The translations under genes were made by a program, and so were the position numbers. DNA of 64,000 bases from Gigantopelta aegis (Eukaryota > Mollusca > Gastropoda > Neomphalida > Peltospiridae). Shown here piece after piece: positions 11,966 to 24,400 of the stretch. A model generated the notes under the pieces. That model worked only from the letters and a program-made list of their open reading frames with translations. It ran no database searches and was not told the DNA's origin. Location of the stretch: assembly GCF_016097555.1 (NCBI RefSeq), contig NC_054701.1, positions 8,610,560 through 8,674,559 on the forward strand, in the 5' to 3' direction. Position 1 is the stretch's first letter; each line of letters begins with the position of its first letter.

Positions 11966-12739
11966 ATTCAACGATTAAATTTCAACAATGCAAGACAGTG
12001 ACATTAAATGGCAACAATTGCAGTGTATTGATACCGCATTTTGAGCAAAGCATGGGTGGCATGATGGACGTGCATGTCGTTCTGTTGTGGGACGTCACAG
12101 TTGTCATTGTACTCTCCTATTATTTTGAACACCATTCTTGACATATTCGTCACATAATTTGCAGTTTTTACGAATGGGGCTATTTCAGTACTAATTACAG
12201 CTAGGGGTGCTTAACATTTTTCTTTGTGTATATATATATGTATGTAATAACCATCTTCTAATATTGATTTTTTTTTTTACAGAAAAAGAAAAAGTCTGTT
12301 GTGGAAAAAAAGAAAATAACATCTTGATATTCGGCGAACGTTTGAGCAATCCGATTCTGCGGCACAACCACAGAGAGAAAGCTACTGGAAAGAAACGTGT
12401 ATCCTGTTCCCCGTTTTCATGTCCTAGTCAGACTTCCACAAGGTCAAGGTTATGCAGAGTATAGTACGGACGAGACTCATAGTGTTCGGGAGAAACAATC
12501 TCCAGAAAAAACATACCGTGCAATAGAAAAATTATTATAACCCCTTGCGTTAACAAAAAACTATTTACTTTTTTTTATAACATTATCTATAGATCATTTC
12601 ACAAGACTAATTTTAAATGATAAAACATTATGTAAACGGTGTTTCTAGTTTGTTGTAGCATATGTAATAAATATCTTTTTAATGACTTGTTGTATACCGT
12701 AGTCTGTTTTTTGCATCTTTTTGAAGGTGCTGATTGAGG

Positions 12740-13290
12740 ATCCGAGGGGTGCAGACTTTGCACCCTTAAAACATTCTGAAATATTCAACATGACGTCCAA
12801 AATGACTGCCAAAATACACAACTGGCAATATATGAGTATTTTATCACCAATGACCAAACTTTTGATGTCTATAACGTTGTTTTAGGGGTCAAGAAATTCA
12901 TTTTAAACTACCGTAAGTTGATTAAGGCATTGTAACACTATTTAACTCCAAGATGGCCACCACCAGAACAAGGAAAGTGCAATGCATCCCATTTTAGATC
13001 AACTAGGCAAACATTTTGATATTGGTAATTGAGTCGCATGGGCCAAGGGATCATTTTATAACAACATTTTGCTACTAGAAATATTGCATCATCATTTAAA
13101 TCAAAGATGGCCACCACGAGACAGAACTTGGTCAGATCTGACATTCTATTTTACCCCAAACAATAATTAATACTTCAAATACAAGGTTTTAGTGTGCAAG
13201 GAATTCAGTCCTCACATCTTACTTTCTAATACAAATACATTTTTATCATTGCTTGAATTCAAGATGGCTAACAGAATGGCATAAAAAACA
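12740..13290. repeat. Degenerate ~155-bp tandem array (AAGATGGCCACCA motif)
   Basis: An AAnATGnCnnCC motif recurs at about 12798, 12950, 13103 and 13261, a spacing of 152-158 bp, with loosely similar sequence between (CATTTTG, CAAGGnATTCA). Confidence 0.5.
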
Positions 13291-14437
13291 CCAAAAAAAA
13301 CCCCAAACAAAAACAAACAAGGACACACAAAAAGAAAGAAAAAAGGACACAAAAAGACATTGTTATAATATGTTTATCATCACCTAAAAGAATGCTTTTG
13401 AAACCAGCTATTAAGTTTTAACTCTATTGTCTAAAAAACAGAAAGATTTCAATCTTCGCAGTTTAAAAAAAAAGAAAAAAAAGTAAAGTTACATGACATA
13501 AACCAAGTAGGCTAATTCACGATGTCAAGCTTGCTGTCTTAAGCGGAAATAAGCACACAGATTATAAATGACTGATGTTTATAGTTTTATCATTCCCATT
13601 TTCTATCTATAATAATTGGATATACATATACACTTTTTCAAATGTATTTTGTCGACAATTTATCAAAAACTGTAAGTCGTCCAATGTCAACATTTCTCAC
13701 TTACAATTCCAACTTTACTAGTATACTAGTTTGTTTGAGTTATACCTGCAAATTATGATCATAAGCTATCACCCAGTGTAGGAGCAAATCCTCGGGCAAA
13801 AAACGATAGATATTCAGGCAAAATGAGCATGCCTGAAGCCTTTTCAACATGTTTTCCATCATTCTACTACACACTTATTAATTATGATCAATGTCAAAAT
13901 GCACAGTGATTTTTCGCAACCTTACACAGCTGTTTGGTAGTGATGCTCAGTTACTAAGCTAAGTGATGCTCACATCAATAAATTTATGTTGCAATTCAGA
14001 TTAGTGCATTTTCTTTTAATTCGGACAAAAATTAGCCCAACCCCCACCCCCCAACACACACATGGGATCCCACACACCTGTTTATTTCTAGCTAGATTAC
14101 GGCAACAAGAGCACATGAATGAACAAGCTATCATCTCGAGTGTTGATCTGATCAAACCGATTGGCTGCCATTTTGTCTTCGTATCAAAAGTTCTACCTAC
14201 AAATCTTTGGGGTTTTTGGTGTTTTTTTCTTGATAATCTACTTCATGTTTATTTAGTGTAAAATTGTAAAATGATCTCCAAGGGTCAAATTTACAAATCT
14301 GTATTTTTTTTTTTAATGCAGGTGTTTAAGTATAGCAAATGTACAGATAACACGTGTCCGTTAGATGCAGTTTATCATAAGAGTTGTTTTAAAATGTATT
14401 TAAGGAATGAACGCAAGTGGATTAGTTTTAAACGAGT

Positions 14438-14640
14438 TGCAAGATAAATGGTATCTAACAGTTAAACACGAACATGAATGTAGTATTCTGGGCTCATATG
14501 TTTGAAGCTATCTTATGGCTATGAAATTGTAAAACAATTGTAGGCTTTGACATCACTACACCACAGGTCATAATGACATCATAGTTTCTTATACGTCTTC
14601 AGAAACCAGGTTTAAAAAACATTTTAACTAACACTTATTT
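14438..14640. repeat. Dispersed repeat fragment shared with 56926-57000
   Basis: Both contain GAGATAAATGGTATCTAACAG or a one-base variant, followed after some distance by a CAnAAACCAGGTTT string. Family unknown. Confidence 0.5.
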
Positions 14641-15411
14641 ACAACCATTGTGCTAGCAGTAACTTATATAGGTCACTGTGTGGTCAGTTTTGGATTAACT
14701 TATACCTAACAGAGTAATCAATTTCAATCGTGCTTTTTTTAACTGGATGATAATGCTGTTCTGACAGACATTATCGAAGAGCAGCCAGTTGTATGTTATC
14801 TCACATGTGTGTGTTATTTGTATGTGTTAGCCTACCAAAAATAATGAATGATATTGTCACCAACATGTATGTAAGAAATGTAGTTACATGATGCTAAGAC
14901 AAAAACAGGTATTGTAAATTCAACCCTAAATGTTTAAAAGTCATTTCTGAAATCCAAGATTTCAAAATAACACCACATCTAACATTAAAATAGTAAAAAG
15001 GACAATGACTATATTGTCTAAAAAAATAGGAAGATTTCAAAATGTAAATAAATGACAACTGTCCATTGTTTTTAATAAATATATTTTATCAGCATAAAAC
15101 ACAACATATCTTGAATACACAGTGTCACTGGCTTGAGAATGTCCGCAAGATAAGATACCGAGTCCCTCACACCTGGGCAGAGTTCAGCCAAACCAAGCAG
15201 AAAAAACGTCAGCTAGACTGGTTTTTTTTTTAGCTTAAACCAAACAGCCACCTCGGGAACCAATCAAACAGTTTGTGAACAATAGCGAAACGTTTGCTGG
15301 CTGAACATATCCTGAACTACTGCCATCATTGTTATTCCTTTGTTTATTGCTCATTTTTAGCAAGAGCATCTGTATATATATGTAGCTTCTTCACAAGGGT
15401 CAACCGAGTGA

Positions 15412-18400
15412 CTAAATCTGACTGAATGGCTGTATTTCCAGCAGTAGCAGTCCGTTCATCAAGACCTGGTGGATCGCCTTCATCAGATACAGCCGGGCAA
15501 ACATCACAGGAAGCAAATGCTGCTTACCTTCCTGAAATAACATTGAAAATGTGATCACTGTACACCTACAAAACGTTTGGTTTACTTAACACCACCACTA
15601 GAGCACATTTCATGGTACACTGGCTGGAACAAGAAATAGCTCAATGGTCCCACTGACAGGGATCGATCCTAGACCGACTGCACATCAAGCAATCACATTA
15701 CCACTGGGCTAATAAATCTGTTGAACTATTTACTGCAAGTAATTATATATCAATAATACAGCAGACAAACTTTAGACCAAAGTTCTGTTACATCCATATG
15801 TATTTATAAATGTAGTCAATTCATATTTATACTATAAAGTATACTGTTGGATAGCTTGCATTTTCCCATGACAACAGGGCTCAAACTGGAAGTAATTGTA
15901 GTTTAGCTGGATTTCACAAATGAAGAGTATTTCCTTAAATAGATATCTAAATATGCGTAATGTAAGGAGTATTTTATTAGCCAAGATTAACTGTTGTAGC
16001 CACTTTGTATAAAAATTAACAATGAGCTAATTTGGCAATGGACACTTTGACCCCTATAACAATAATGTGGATACTCACACCCAAGATGAGTATGCGTCCA
16101 TAGTAGGAACTCAAACTCCTGCTCAAACTTATTAGGAAGTTAACAATCTGAAAATAAGATATTCAAACAAAATACTGTATAACCGGAAATTTGAGGATTT
16201 TTATTTTGGTGGGTTTTGAGGGTAAGTAGTCAGCATCGAAAATATAAATCCTTGAAAATATTTGAAAACATCAACAAATTCTATCTAAAATATTTATTGT
16301 GAAAACCATAACACACTGACAATTTACTGGAACATTTTATTTCCTGTCATGCGCAGTCCACCGGATACGACAAGAGAATAGTATAGTCAAAACAACAAGT
16401 TAGAATTTTAAAAACGTTATTGTGTGAATCTCACTGTTTGTTGAATATAATGAAATATTTTTAAATTTCGTATATTGTTTTTGTCAATGTCTGCCCACAC
16501 TGCATCAGTGATTCCGGGGTGGATGAATGCAGATTTCAACATTTCCTGGCATGTTTTAAATTCTGCCATAACTTTCATAATCCACCTTGCATGAATTGGT
16601 TTTATTGCTGAAGCACGCATTTTGATCTTGATGTCTGTTACACCTTCGCCGTCTTTCATAGCCAGGGAAACCTGCTTTGAATACCATGTGCTGGACTTCA
16701 TGGTGTCCTTAAGTGGTTTGTTCACACATACATCATAATTGGCTTTACACAAAATCAAAGACTGATCAGTTGTCTGTCGAATAGCATACTGGGTATCACA
16801 GTGGCTACAGCTGAGTGTTCTATTGTTTAACTTTACACGTCAGTGGTATCAAACAACTGGCAGCAGAGGTGAAACTTTAATCAACAATAACAAGTATTCT
16901 CTCAACTAGACTTGATAAAACTCAAAAATAAAATCACTTTCAATTTAGATTTGGCAAACGACGAAATTAAGAAAGCTTGAAATGTTTTTATACCCCAAAC
17001 CACGAAAATGTTCAAAATGCATTTAAAAGTTGTATCACAGATCTTGTACTTTTAAGTCTTAACCACGAGACTTGTTCTTCATCAACTGATGAACTGGTAA
17101 AGTGGGCAATGTTTAATGAACTCCACTAACAGACTAACTACTGCTATAATCGTGTCTACAGCAAACAGCAAGTGTTACAGTTTAAATAAAATTGTTCCAA
17201 TAAATATAGGTTATTACCAGTGTTTTGATATTATTAAAATCAAACATTAGGAATAACAATAATGTATTATGCTCACAAGAGGCTCGCATGATACAATTGT
17301 TATTTCTAATATATATTATTGATGATTTCAAAAATAAGCCCTTTATCATAAAATCTCAGCTTAAAAAACCTTTTTTGTAAACTTTAAAATCAACAATAAT
17401 TCCAGTCTGCCATTACTCTATATTCAAATGACGTATGAGACTTTTTAAAATGGGAATGACATCACTTTGATTTACCTACATAACAAACTAGTGCCGGATG
17501 TTTTTGTTTTCAGAATGCTAAATAACTTTCAATGTAAAATTGATAATGAATTGTTTTTGTTTGATGACCATGACCTGATTAATTTGCATCTGATTATTTT
17601 ATTGGATACACTACCTATAATTATGTGATAAAAGTGAATATCATGTGGTTTTTACTAACTTTATGAGTGTGTATTTTGGCATAAATGTCTGTCTTAAGAG
17701 GACCAATCTCTTCCACAGAGTTGAGGACAACATCAGGGTAAACAGATATGTAGTTGAAGAGCAGAACCCATTCTTCCTGTCAAAACAATACAGCAAACCA
17801 TAACTAGTGGATATCTCTTCAAGTGAAGTAATTACATATATAAGCACAAAATATCTTATTCCCAACACCAGTCTCGGTGGTGTTGTGGTTAAGCCATTGG
17901 ATATACATGTAAGGCTGGTAGGTACTGGGTTCGCAGCCCGGTATTGGCACCCACCCAGAGCGAGTTTTAACGACTCAATGGGTAGGTGTAAGACCACTAC
18001 ACCCTCTTCTCTCTCACTAACCACCAACTAACTACTAACCCATTGTCAGACAGCCAGCTCAAATAGTAAAAATAGTGTACACTATTAACTATACCATGCC
18101 TTTAATTCATAGTTACACCGACAAATGTTTATCTCAATACATGTGAAAAAATATACAAATCTGCAAATGTAGTAATGAAAATTCCTTCAGTCATTCAATG
18201 TAAAATTAGCAAATGAAAATAAAAACAGTAACATTGCTCCAATAGTTTAAGAAAATTAAAACAGTAACATTGCTCCAATAGTTTAAGAAGATTAAGAGCT
18301 GCAGTACTATTTAATATTTGTGTTTTACCGAATTTATGAAAGATCAACAAGGAGTTCATTCGACGTTCAATACTACTTGCCTCTTCTCTCAGCAGATCAA

Positions 18401-21400
18401 AGTTAACATTGTCTATGCTGGGAAGTTCTGGATAAACACCTGAAATGAAATATTTGTATATTACAATATTGACATAAACATGAATATAATAATATGTCAA
18501 TACATGAGCCCGTGCTTATAAAACATTTAGAGTCCAAACTCAATCTCTAATTATGTCACACACATACAATTTGTATGGCATTGCCGTGATGTTACTGTTT
18601 CAGACTCTATTAGTGTCTCAGACTCTATTAGTGTCTCAGACTCTATTAGTGTCTCAGACTCTATTAGTGTCTCAGACTCTATTACTGTCTCAGACTCTAT
18701 TACTGTCTCAGACTCTATTAGTGTATCAGACTCTATTACTGTCTCAGACTCTATTACTGTCTCAGACTCTATTAGTGTATCAGACTCTATTAGTGTCTCA
18801 GACTCTATTAGTGTCTCAGACTCTATTAGTGTCTCAGACTCTATTAGTGTCTCAGACTCTATTAGTGTCTCAGACTCTATTAGTGTCTCAGACTCTATTA
18901 GTGTCTCGAGTCTAGACTCTACAAGTTTTATAAGCACCAAGCAAGATCAATGCTCATTGCAGGAATGTAACAGTATGGTACTTGAGAAATGATATTTCTA
19001 CATTTTAGACAATCACCAGTGTCTATGACACACTCCAAACATGTTAAAGGTGCTATATCAAAGTTACAAGATCAATGCTCATTGCAGGAATATAACAGTA
19101 TGGTACTTGAGAAATGATATTTCTACATTTTAGACAATCACCAGTGTCTATGACACACTCCAAACATGTTAAAGGTGCTATATCAAAGTTACAAGTGCCA
19201 AATATTTCACTTTATTTACATATATTTGTGAGAATAGTTACATACTAATTGATCCCATGCATAACCTTGACATAAATAACTGAGGATTATCAAAATTGTA
19301 ACTTGTTTATACTTGGTTTAAAAACCCAACAAAAGTCCAGCTAACCAAGTCTTGTTCTGTATGCCTTGATTCCGATCTTATCACATAATAAATACTAGGA
19401 AATCAATGAATTCACAAAATCTGGCAAGTTGACTGGAAAGGGGCATCAGACAGGTAAATTACATGAAGACTGCAAATGTTTGTTGGCAATCCATTGTCCA
19501 CTAAAGATTTTACAAAGTGCTAAAATAGTTAAAACCATTTATGGGTATATAATTGATGGTATAATGATTATATTTCAAAGCAACTTTGATATATGGCACC
19601 TTTAATATAGCCATAATTGCCCTAACATAATGGGGAGAGGGTCATTAGGAAAAAACCCAGAAACAGTAATAGCAAGGTTTTTTTTAGCTAGACAAGAAGG
19701 ATACTTTTAAACTAAAAGGACACTTTATTAGCATCTTTCTGTCTCAACCCATTATTTAACACTGCAATCTCACCCCCCCACTCCACACTGTCATATGACA
19801 CTGGTTGATGATGCTACATACCTTTCTGAACCTCCTGTTGGAAATGTCTGAACAGGGTGGCTAGTCGTGCACAGTTGTAAATGACAAAGAGCCCTGCCCT
19901 AGTCTCGGCTCCAGGTCCTCCGTCAGCATGCTGTGAAACATCCAGCTTCAACTATAAGATATGTAAAAACAGAATTACAATACAACCTTCACAAGTTTTA
20001 TAACATTCACAAAAAAACACAATTTAAGATTAATGGCTCCCTAAATCATACCTTTTGTTTTTTTCCCAACCATTTTTTTAACATGTGCGAGTGCCCTTCC
20101 CTCCCAATATGGGTGGGTACTCCAAAACAACAATTTTTTTCAGAGGGTAAAATGAGTATGGAGCCATACCCAAATTGTTTTTAGATTTTATTTTTTAAAG
20201 TTAAATCTTTGACAAAATTAATTACTCTATCATTACTGTATGATTTTCTTAAATCTAACCCTAAACATAACCCATTTTCTTTCTGGGGGAGGCCCCTCAT
20301 ACAACTTGTTGACTTTGGAAAGAAATGTTTTATTTAACGACACACTCAACATTTTATTTACAGTTATATGGCGTCAGACATATGGTTATGAACCACACAG
20401 ATATTGAGTGAGGAAACCCATTGTCGCCACTTCATGGGCTACTCTGATCGATTAGCAGCAGTGGATCTTTTATATGCACCATCCCACAGGGCAGTACATA
20501 CCACAACTTTTGATATACCAGTCTTGGTGCACTGGCTGGAATGAGAAATAGGGGATCGATCTCAGACTGACCATGCATGGAGCAGACGCGTTACCACTGG
20601 GCTACGTCCCACCCCATTATCCCCTAAGAATACAAGGGATATGCATGACCAAACCATGTTCGTTTGGAGAGACGCAAAGTGTATCGGTCGGAGTCTCGAT
20701 GAAGCTTTGTTATCAGTTTTGACTGATTTGTAGTATGAAAATAAACTGAGTATATTAACGAGAATATCCATGATCACATGGTCACTTCAAAGTCTTTAGT
20801 CACAGGATTAAACATTTGATTAGTAGCTGATCTTTTTTTTAAAATTAAATCTTTGATGTTGTTAAGCATCAATCTATTGAGTTATCTCCCCTTGTATAAA
20901 TCAAACGGGAACAAATGTTGCCTAATACTTATAATGTTCACTACCATATATCCAAAGCAGAATTTCATGTGTTAAATTATTTTGTATTCAACAGAAATGA
21001 CCCAATACATGTAGTTGTGAAATGAGGTATTCATACTGCCGCGTACTGACTTGGCCTACAAAAGCAACACACCATGAAGATATAGAACATGATTGTTTAC
21101 TCGGTTTTTACACGCCGTGTTCAACATCTCAAACTTGATTGCTGCTGCAGTAAGGGTCATCAGAGTCGACTCCCATGCGGAACCTGTCAAAACAATGCAA
21201 TAAATGAACACAAATCTCACCGAGAAGTAACTTATTCATTATCAACATTCTAGTTGTTAAGTGTGGATTGTATCATAACTGACTGGATCCACATGACAGT
21301 GGAGATCTGTGACTGTACATAGGCAAATCTTTTAACTTGTTCAAGACTTCTTCTGATACAGGCCCATACAAATAGGACAGAACATTATGATGTTTCTCAT

Positions 21401-24400
21401 TGCTGTTGAGTAAGACTGGTTGGAATGAGAAAAACACAATAAGCATATTCATAAAAACCTAGTGGTGTAAATCACTTTTAATACTGGTCATTTAAAGGTT
21501 TTAATTTTATTTTTCAGTTCTATAATCCATGTCACATATCACCAAAATATGGAAGTCATGTACAGCAATTTGTATTCAGTGGACTTGTCTAAACCAGATT
21601 CACTTAGAGTTCATCCAGAGTTATGGTTCTTGCGATATATCGATAAGAAATATACCAACGTAAATAAAACATGATATTGACAACACGTTTGGACTATGTG
21701 TAAGGCATCTGTAAAAGCAAGGCTAAGCAATGCCTGTTTTAGTGATTGGTATAAACCTGGCAGATCTTTGTGCTTCTAAGAAACCAATCAAACTCACGAT
21801 AAACAAAATACAACGGGTCATCAGTGAGAAGCGGGCTGGGACACAAGTTCAGTCCTGACTTTTGAAAGTGGGATATTAACATTCGACTAATAAAAATATG
21901 TGTTCAAACCAGAACGCATATAAAACAACAAGCAGAATAAATAACATTATTTTATTGATTAAAATTTAAACTGATCGGTATGATGCAATGCAGGTATGAA
22001 CACATACACATAATAATCTGATTTATCTTGGTACATTGTTTGTTAAGCCTTCAAAAAGGCGCGATTATTTCATAACACGTTCATTGGTGTCCTAATTACT
22101 GGGGAACTGCCGTCATTGTCTAAAAGGTGATCAATGGCAGACAGTAGAGGTAAGATCGCGTGCCAGTGTAGACAGAACTAATTACTACATAAATCGTTCT
22201 TAGGTTCTTGAATTTGCATCCTAATAAATTAATGGTAGCTGGATGGGACTTTACAACTGTGACGGTTTACACAGTATGCCGGTTTAGACAGATGCCAGTT
22301 TGAACAGAGTCCACAGTAAATATAAATATTCCACAAGAACATAGCAGGCATTACCATGCTTCCATTACAAACAATGAATGTGCAGGATGTTTTCAAGTTT
22401 AAAAATAGATGTAACTTTGATTAAGATAATATTAATACAACAAAAATAATCTCACATTATTCATTCACATCCTACTAATAGTAACTCTTAATGAAAAAAA
22501 ATGTAAATGCACAATCATGAAATTTTATCATGTAACACTACATTGACATAAACTCACCACGGTCATCTCCATATTTCTGATCTGAGAGTTGTTTGACTTG
22601 TTGGAGACGTAATCTAAAACAATCCAATCAAACATACTGACAGAGTGAAAATACCAATCGTGATGACATTAATTAGTGTTAAATGTTAATACAAAACAGG
22701 GTCTGATTAGTTTGAATTGAGGAGAAACACCTAAGGAAGTAATATAGGAGTTCATTTCCAAAATGGGATACATGTCAGTAATAAGACAACTGGTAATGGA
22801 GATCAAGCGCCGAATGTGGCGCTGGACTGGCCATGTCATCAGAATGCCTCAAACAGCCCTACCAAGAGTGGCACTCCGATGGACCCCTCCTGGAAAAAGG
22901 AAACGAGGAAGACCGAAAGAAACATGGAGGACAGTAGAGAAGGAAATTCGAGAGGGCAATCTGAGCTGGGGGCTGCTGGAGAAGCTGGCAAAAGACAGGC
23001 AACAGTGGTGATCTCTGGTTACAGCCGTATGCGCTTCTTAGCATGAAAGGGATTAAGTAAGTTAAGTAAGTAATAAGACAAGAGAGTTTCTGTCAAAACG
23101 ATATCTATACCCACTAAACAGGATCTTAAAAGTGTACTTTCTGCGATATATGCTACATCATGTTGCTTCAAAACCATGTGTGGTTTTTTTAAATCAAAAT
23201 CATGTAAAGGGATATATCATGATTTTAAATTTCTTTTCATTCTTTACATTCATGTGATTTTCAGTAGAGTAAGAATGGATGGCTCCTGAGAAATTAATAC
23301 TTTTAAAATTAAAAAAAGATGACACTTTTACAATCATCTGTTTTAAACAGTGTAAGGAATTAGAAATGCCTTATTGGACAGGTTTACCTGATGAAATCTT
23401 CAGCACTCATCTGATACTGACCTGCTCCTTCCTTTCTGCAGTCCACTGAACCAGTCACCAAATGACTCTGGAATGACATTTTATTACACAGTGTATGGTA
23501 CTTCAAGATAAATACATATTAATAAAATTTGCTTTAAATAGATTTTTTTTAAATTGACCACCAAAAGTATTTAAGTTCCTCTCTCTTTTAAATTGTTCTT
23601 TCAAATTTTAAAAATAGTTTGACTAATAATTAAAAATAAAAAAAGACAAACAATGAAAAGGAATGTTTAAATGAGGACACCTCAGCATAGTTACTGTGTT
23701 AAAACTATATACAGTGACACCTGTCTAAACTGGACCCTGAACAAACGGTAAAATCGGAAGTTTGTCAAAACCAGTCCAGTCTCATGGTCCCAAAGTTTCT
23801 AATCTCTAAAACACGACCCACTTAACGCAGGATTCTGTATAAATGAGCTAAATATTAGGTTCCAGACTGATCCAATTTAGACAGGTTTCACTGTAGCTGT
23901 ATGATTATCTTGATATTTAATTTGCACTTTCCCATAGACAGAACAACCACTGAGGTTGAGTACTCTACCACTGACAGTGTTTGACAACGATCACTGCACT
24001 GAGCTACACACTGCCCAAGGGCAAAGAGAGAACTAACCTGGTTAACTGGTGTTTGTTGAGTGGAAAGCATTCTCCACACGAGGTCAATTTGTTGATAGGT
24101 GAATGACAAATTTTCAGACACAATGTGCACACACACAACATCATCGGGCTGCTGAAAAAGAAAAGCTAGGATGTAAAAGAAAAAAATTAAAGATCCTGCA
24201 AGAAAGGAATTTTCGTTATAAAACAAGAAATTTCCAATCTTCATTAAGTCTCACTACACAGATGCCATCTGTCATTAAAATCCATATTATCTTGCCAAAC
24301 TTCAGATGATGATTGCTAATAGAACGGGTTCTCATTGGCACTGGTGATCAACAAAAAACACTGCAGAGATATATTACATCTACATTTATTTTCACTCCAA

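Larger units (their letters stand above)
10154..12222 (-). mobile_element. Tc1-like DNA transposon
   Basis: Encloses the transposase at 11054-11965. Candidate ends are GAAACAAGTTAAGCGCCCCC at 10154 and its imperfect complement at 12201-12222 (17 of 22 match), both next to TA-rich DNA as expected for TA-targeted insertion. A ~435-bp segment (10533-10970) between the transposase 3' end and the left terminus recurs alone at 24242-24705, so it may be a separate element nested here. The outer ends are less certain than the coding region. Confidence 0.65.
12470..15411. other. Intergenic stretch, no gene seen
   Basis: Between the Tc1 element and the 3' end of DALRD3. Apart from the ~155-bp degenerate array (12740-13290) and a repeat fragment (about 14438-14640) shared with 56926-57000, it is AT-rich with short A/T runs and no convincing exon. 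DALRD3's 3' UTR should occupy its right end, but no clear polyadenylation signal was fixed. Confidence 0.5.

Noticed and set aside
18551..18940. TLIESE / QTLLVS repeat proteins on both strands
   Set aside because: Period 18 forces open frames on both strands; the array lies in a DALRD3 intron and flanks show no gene signals.
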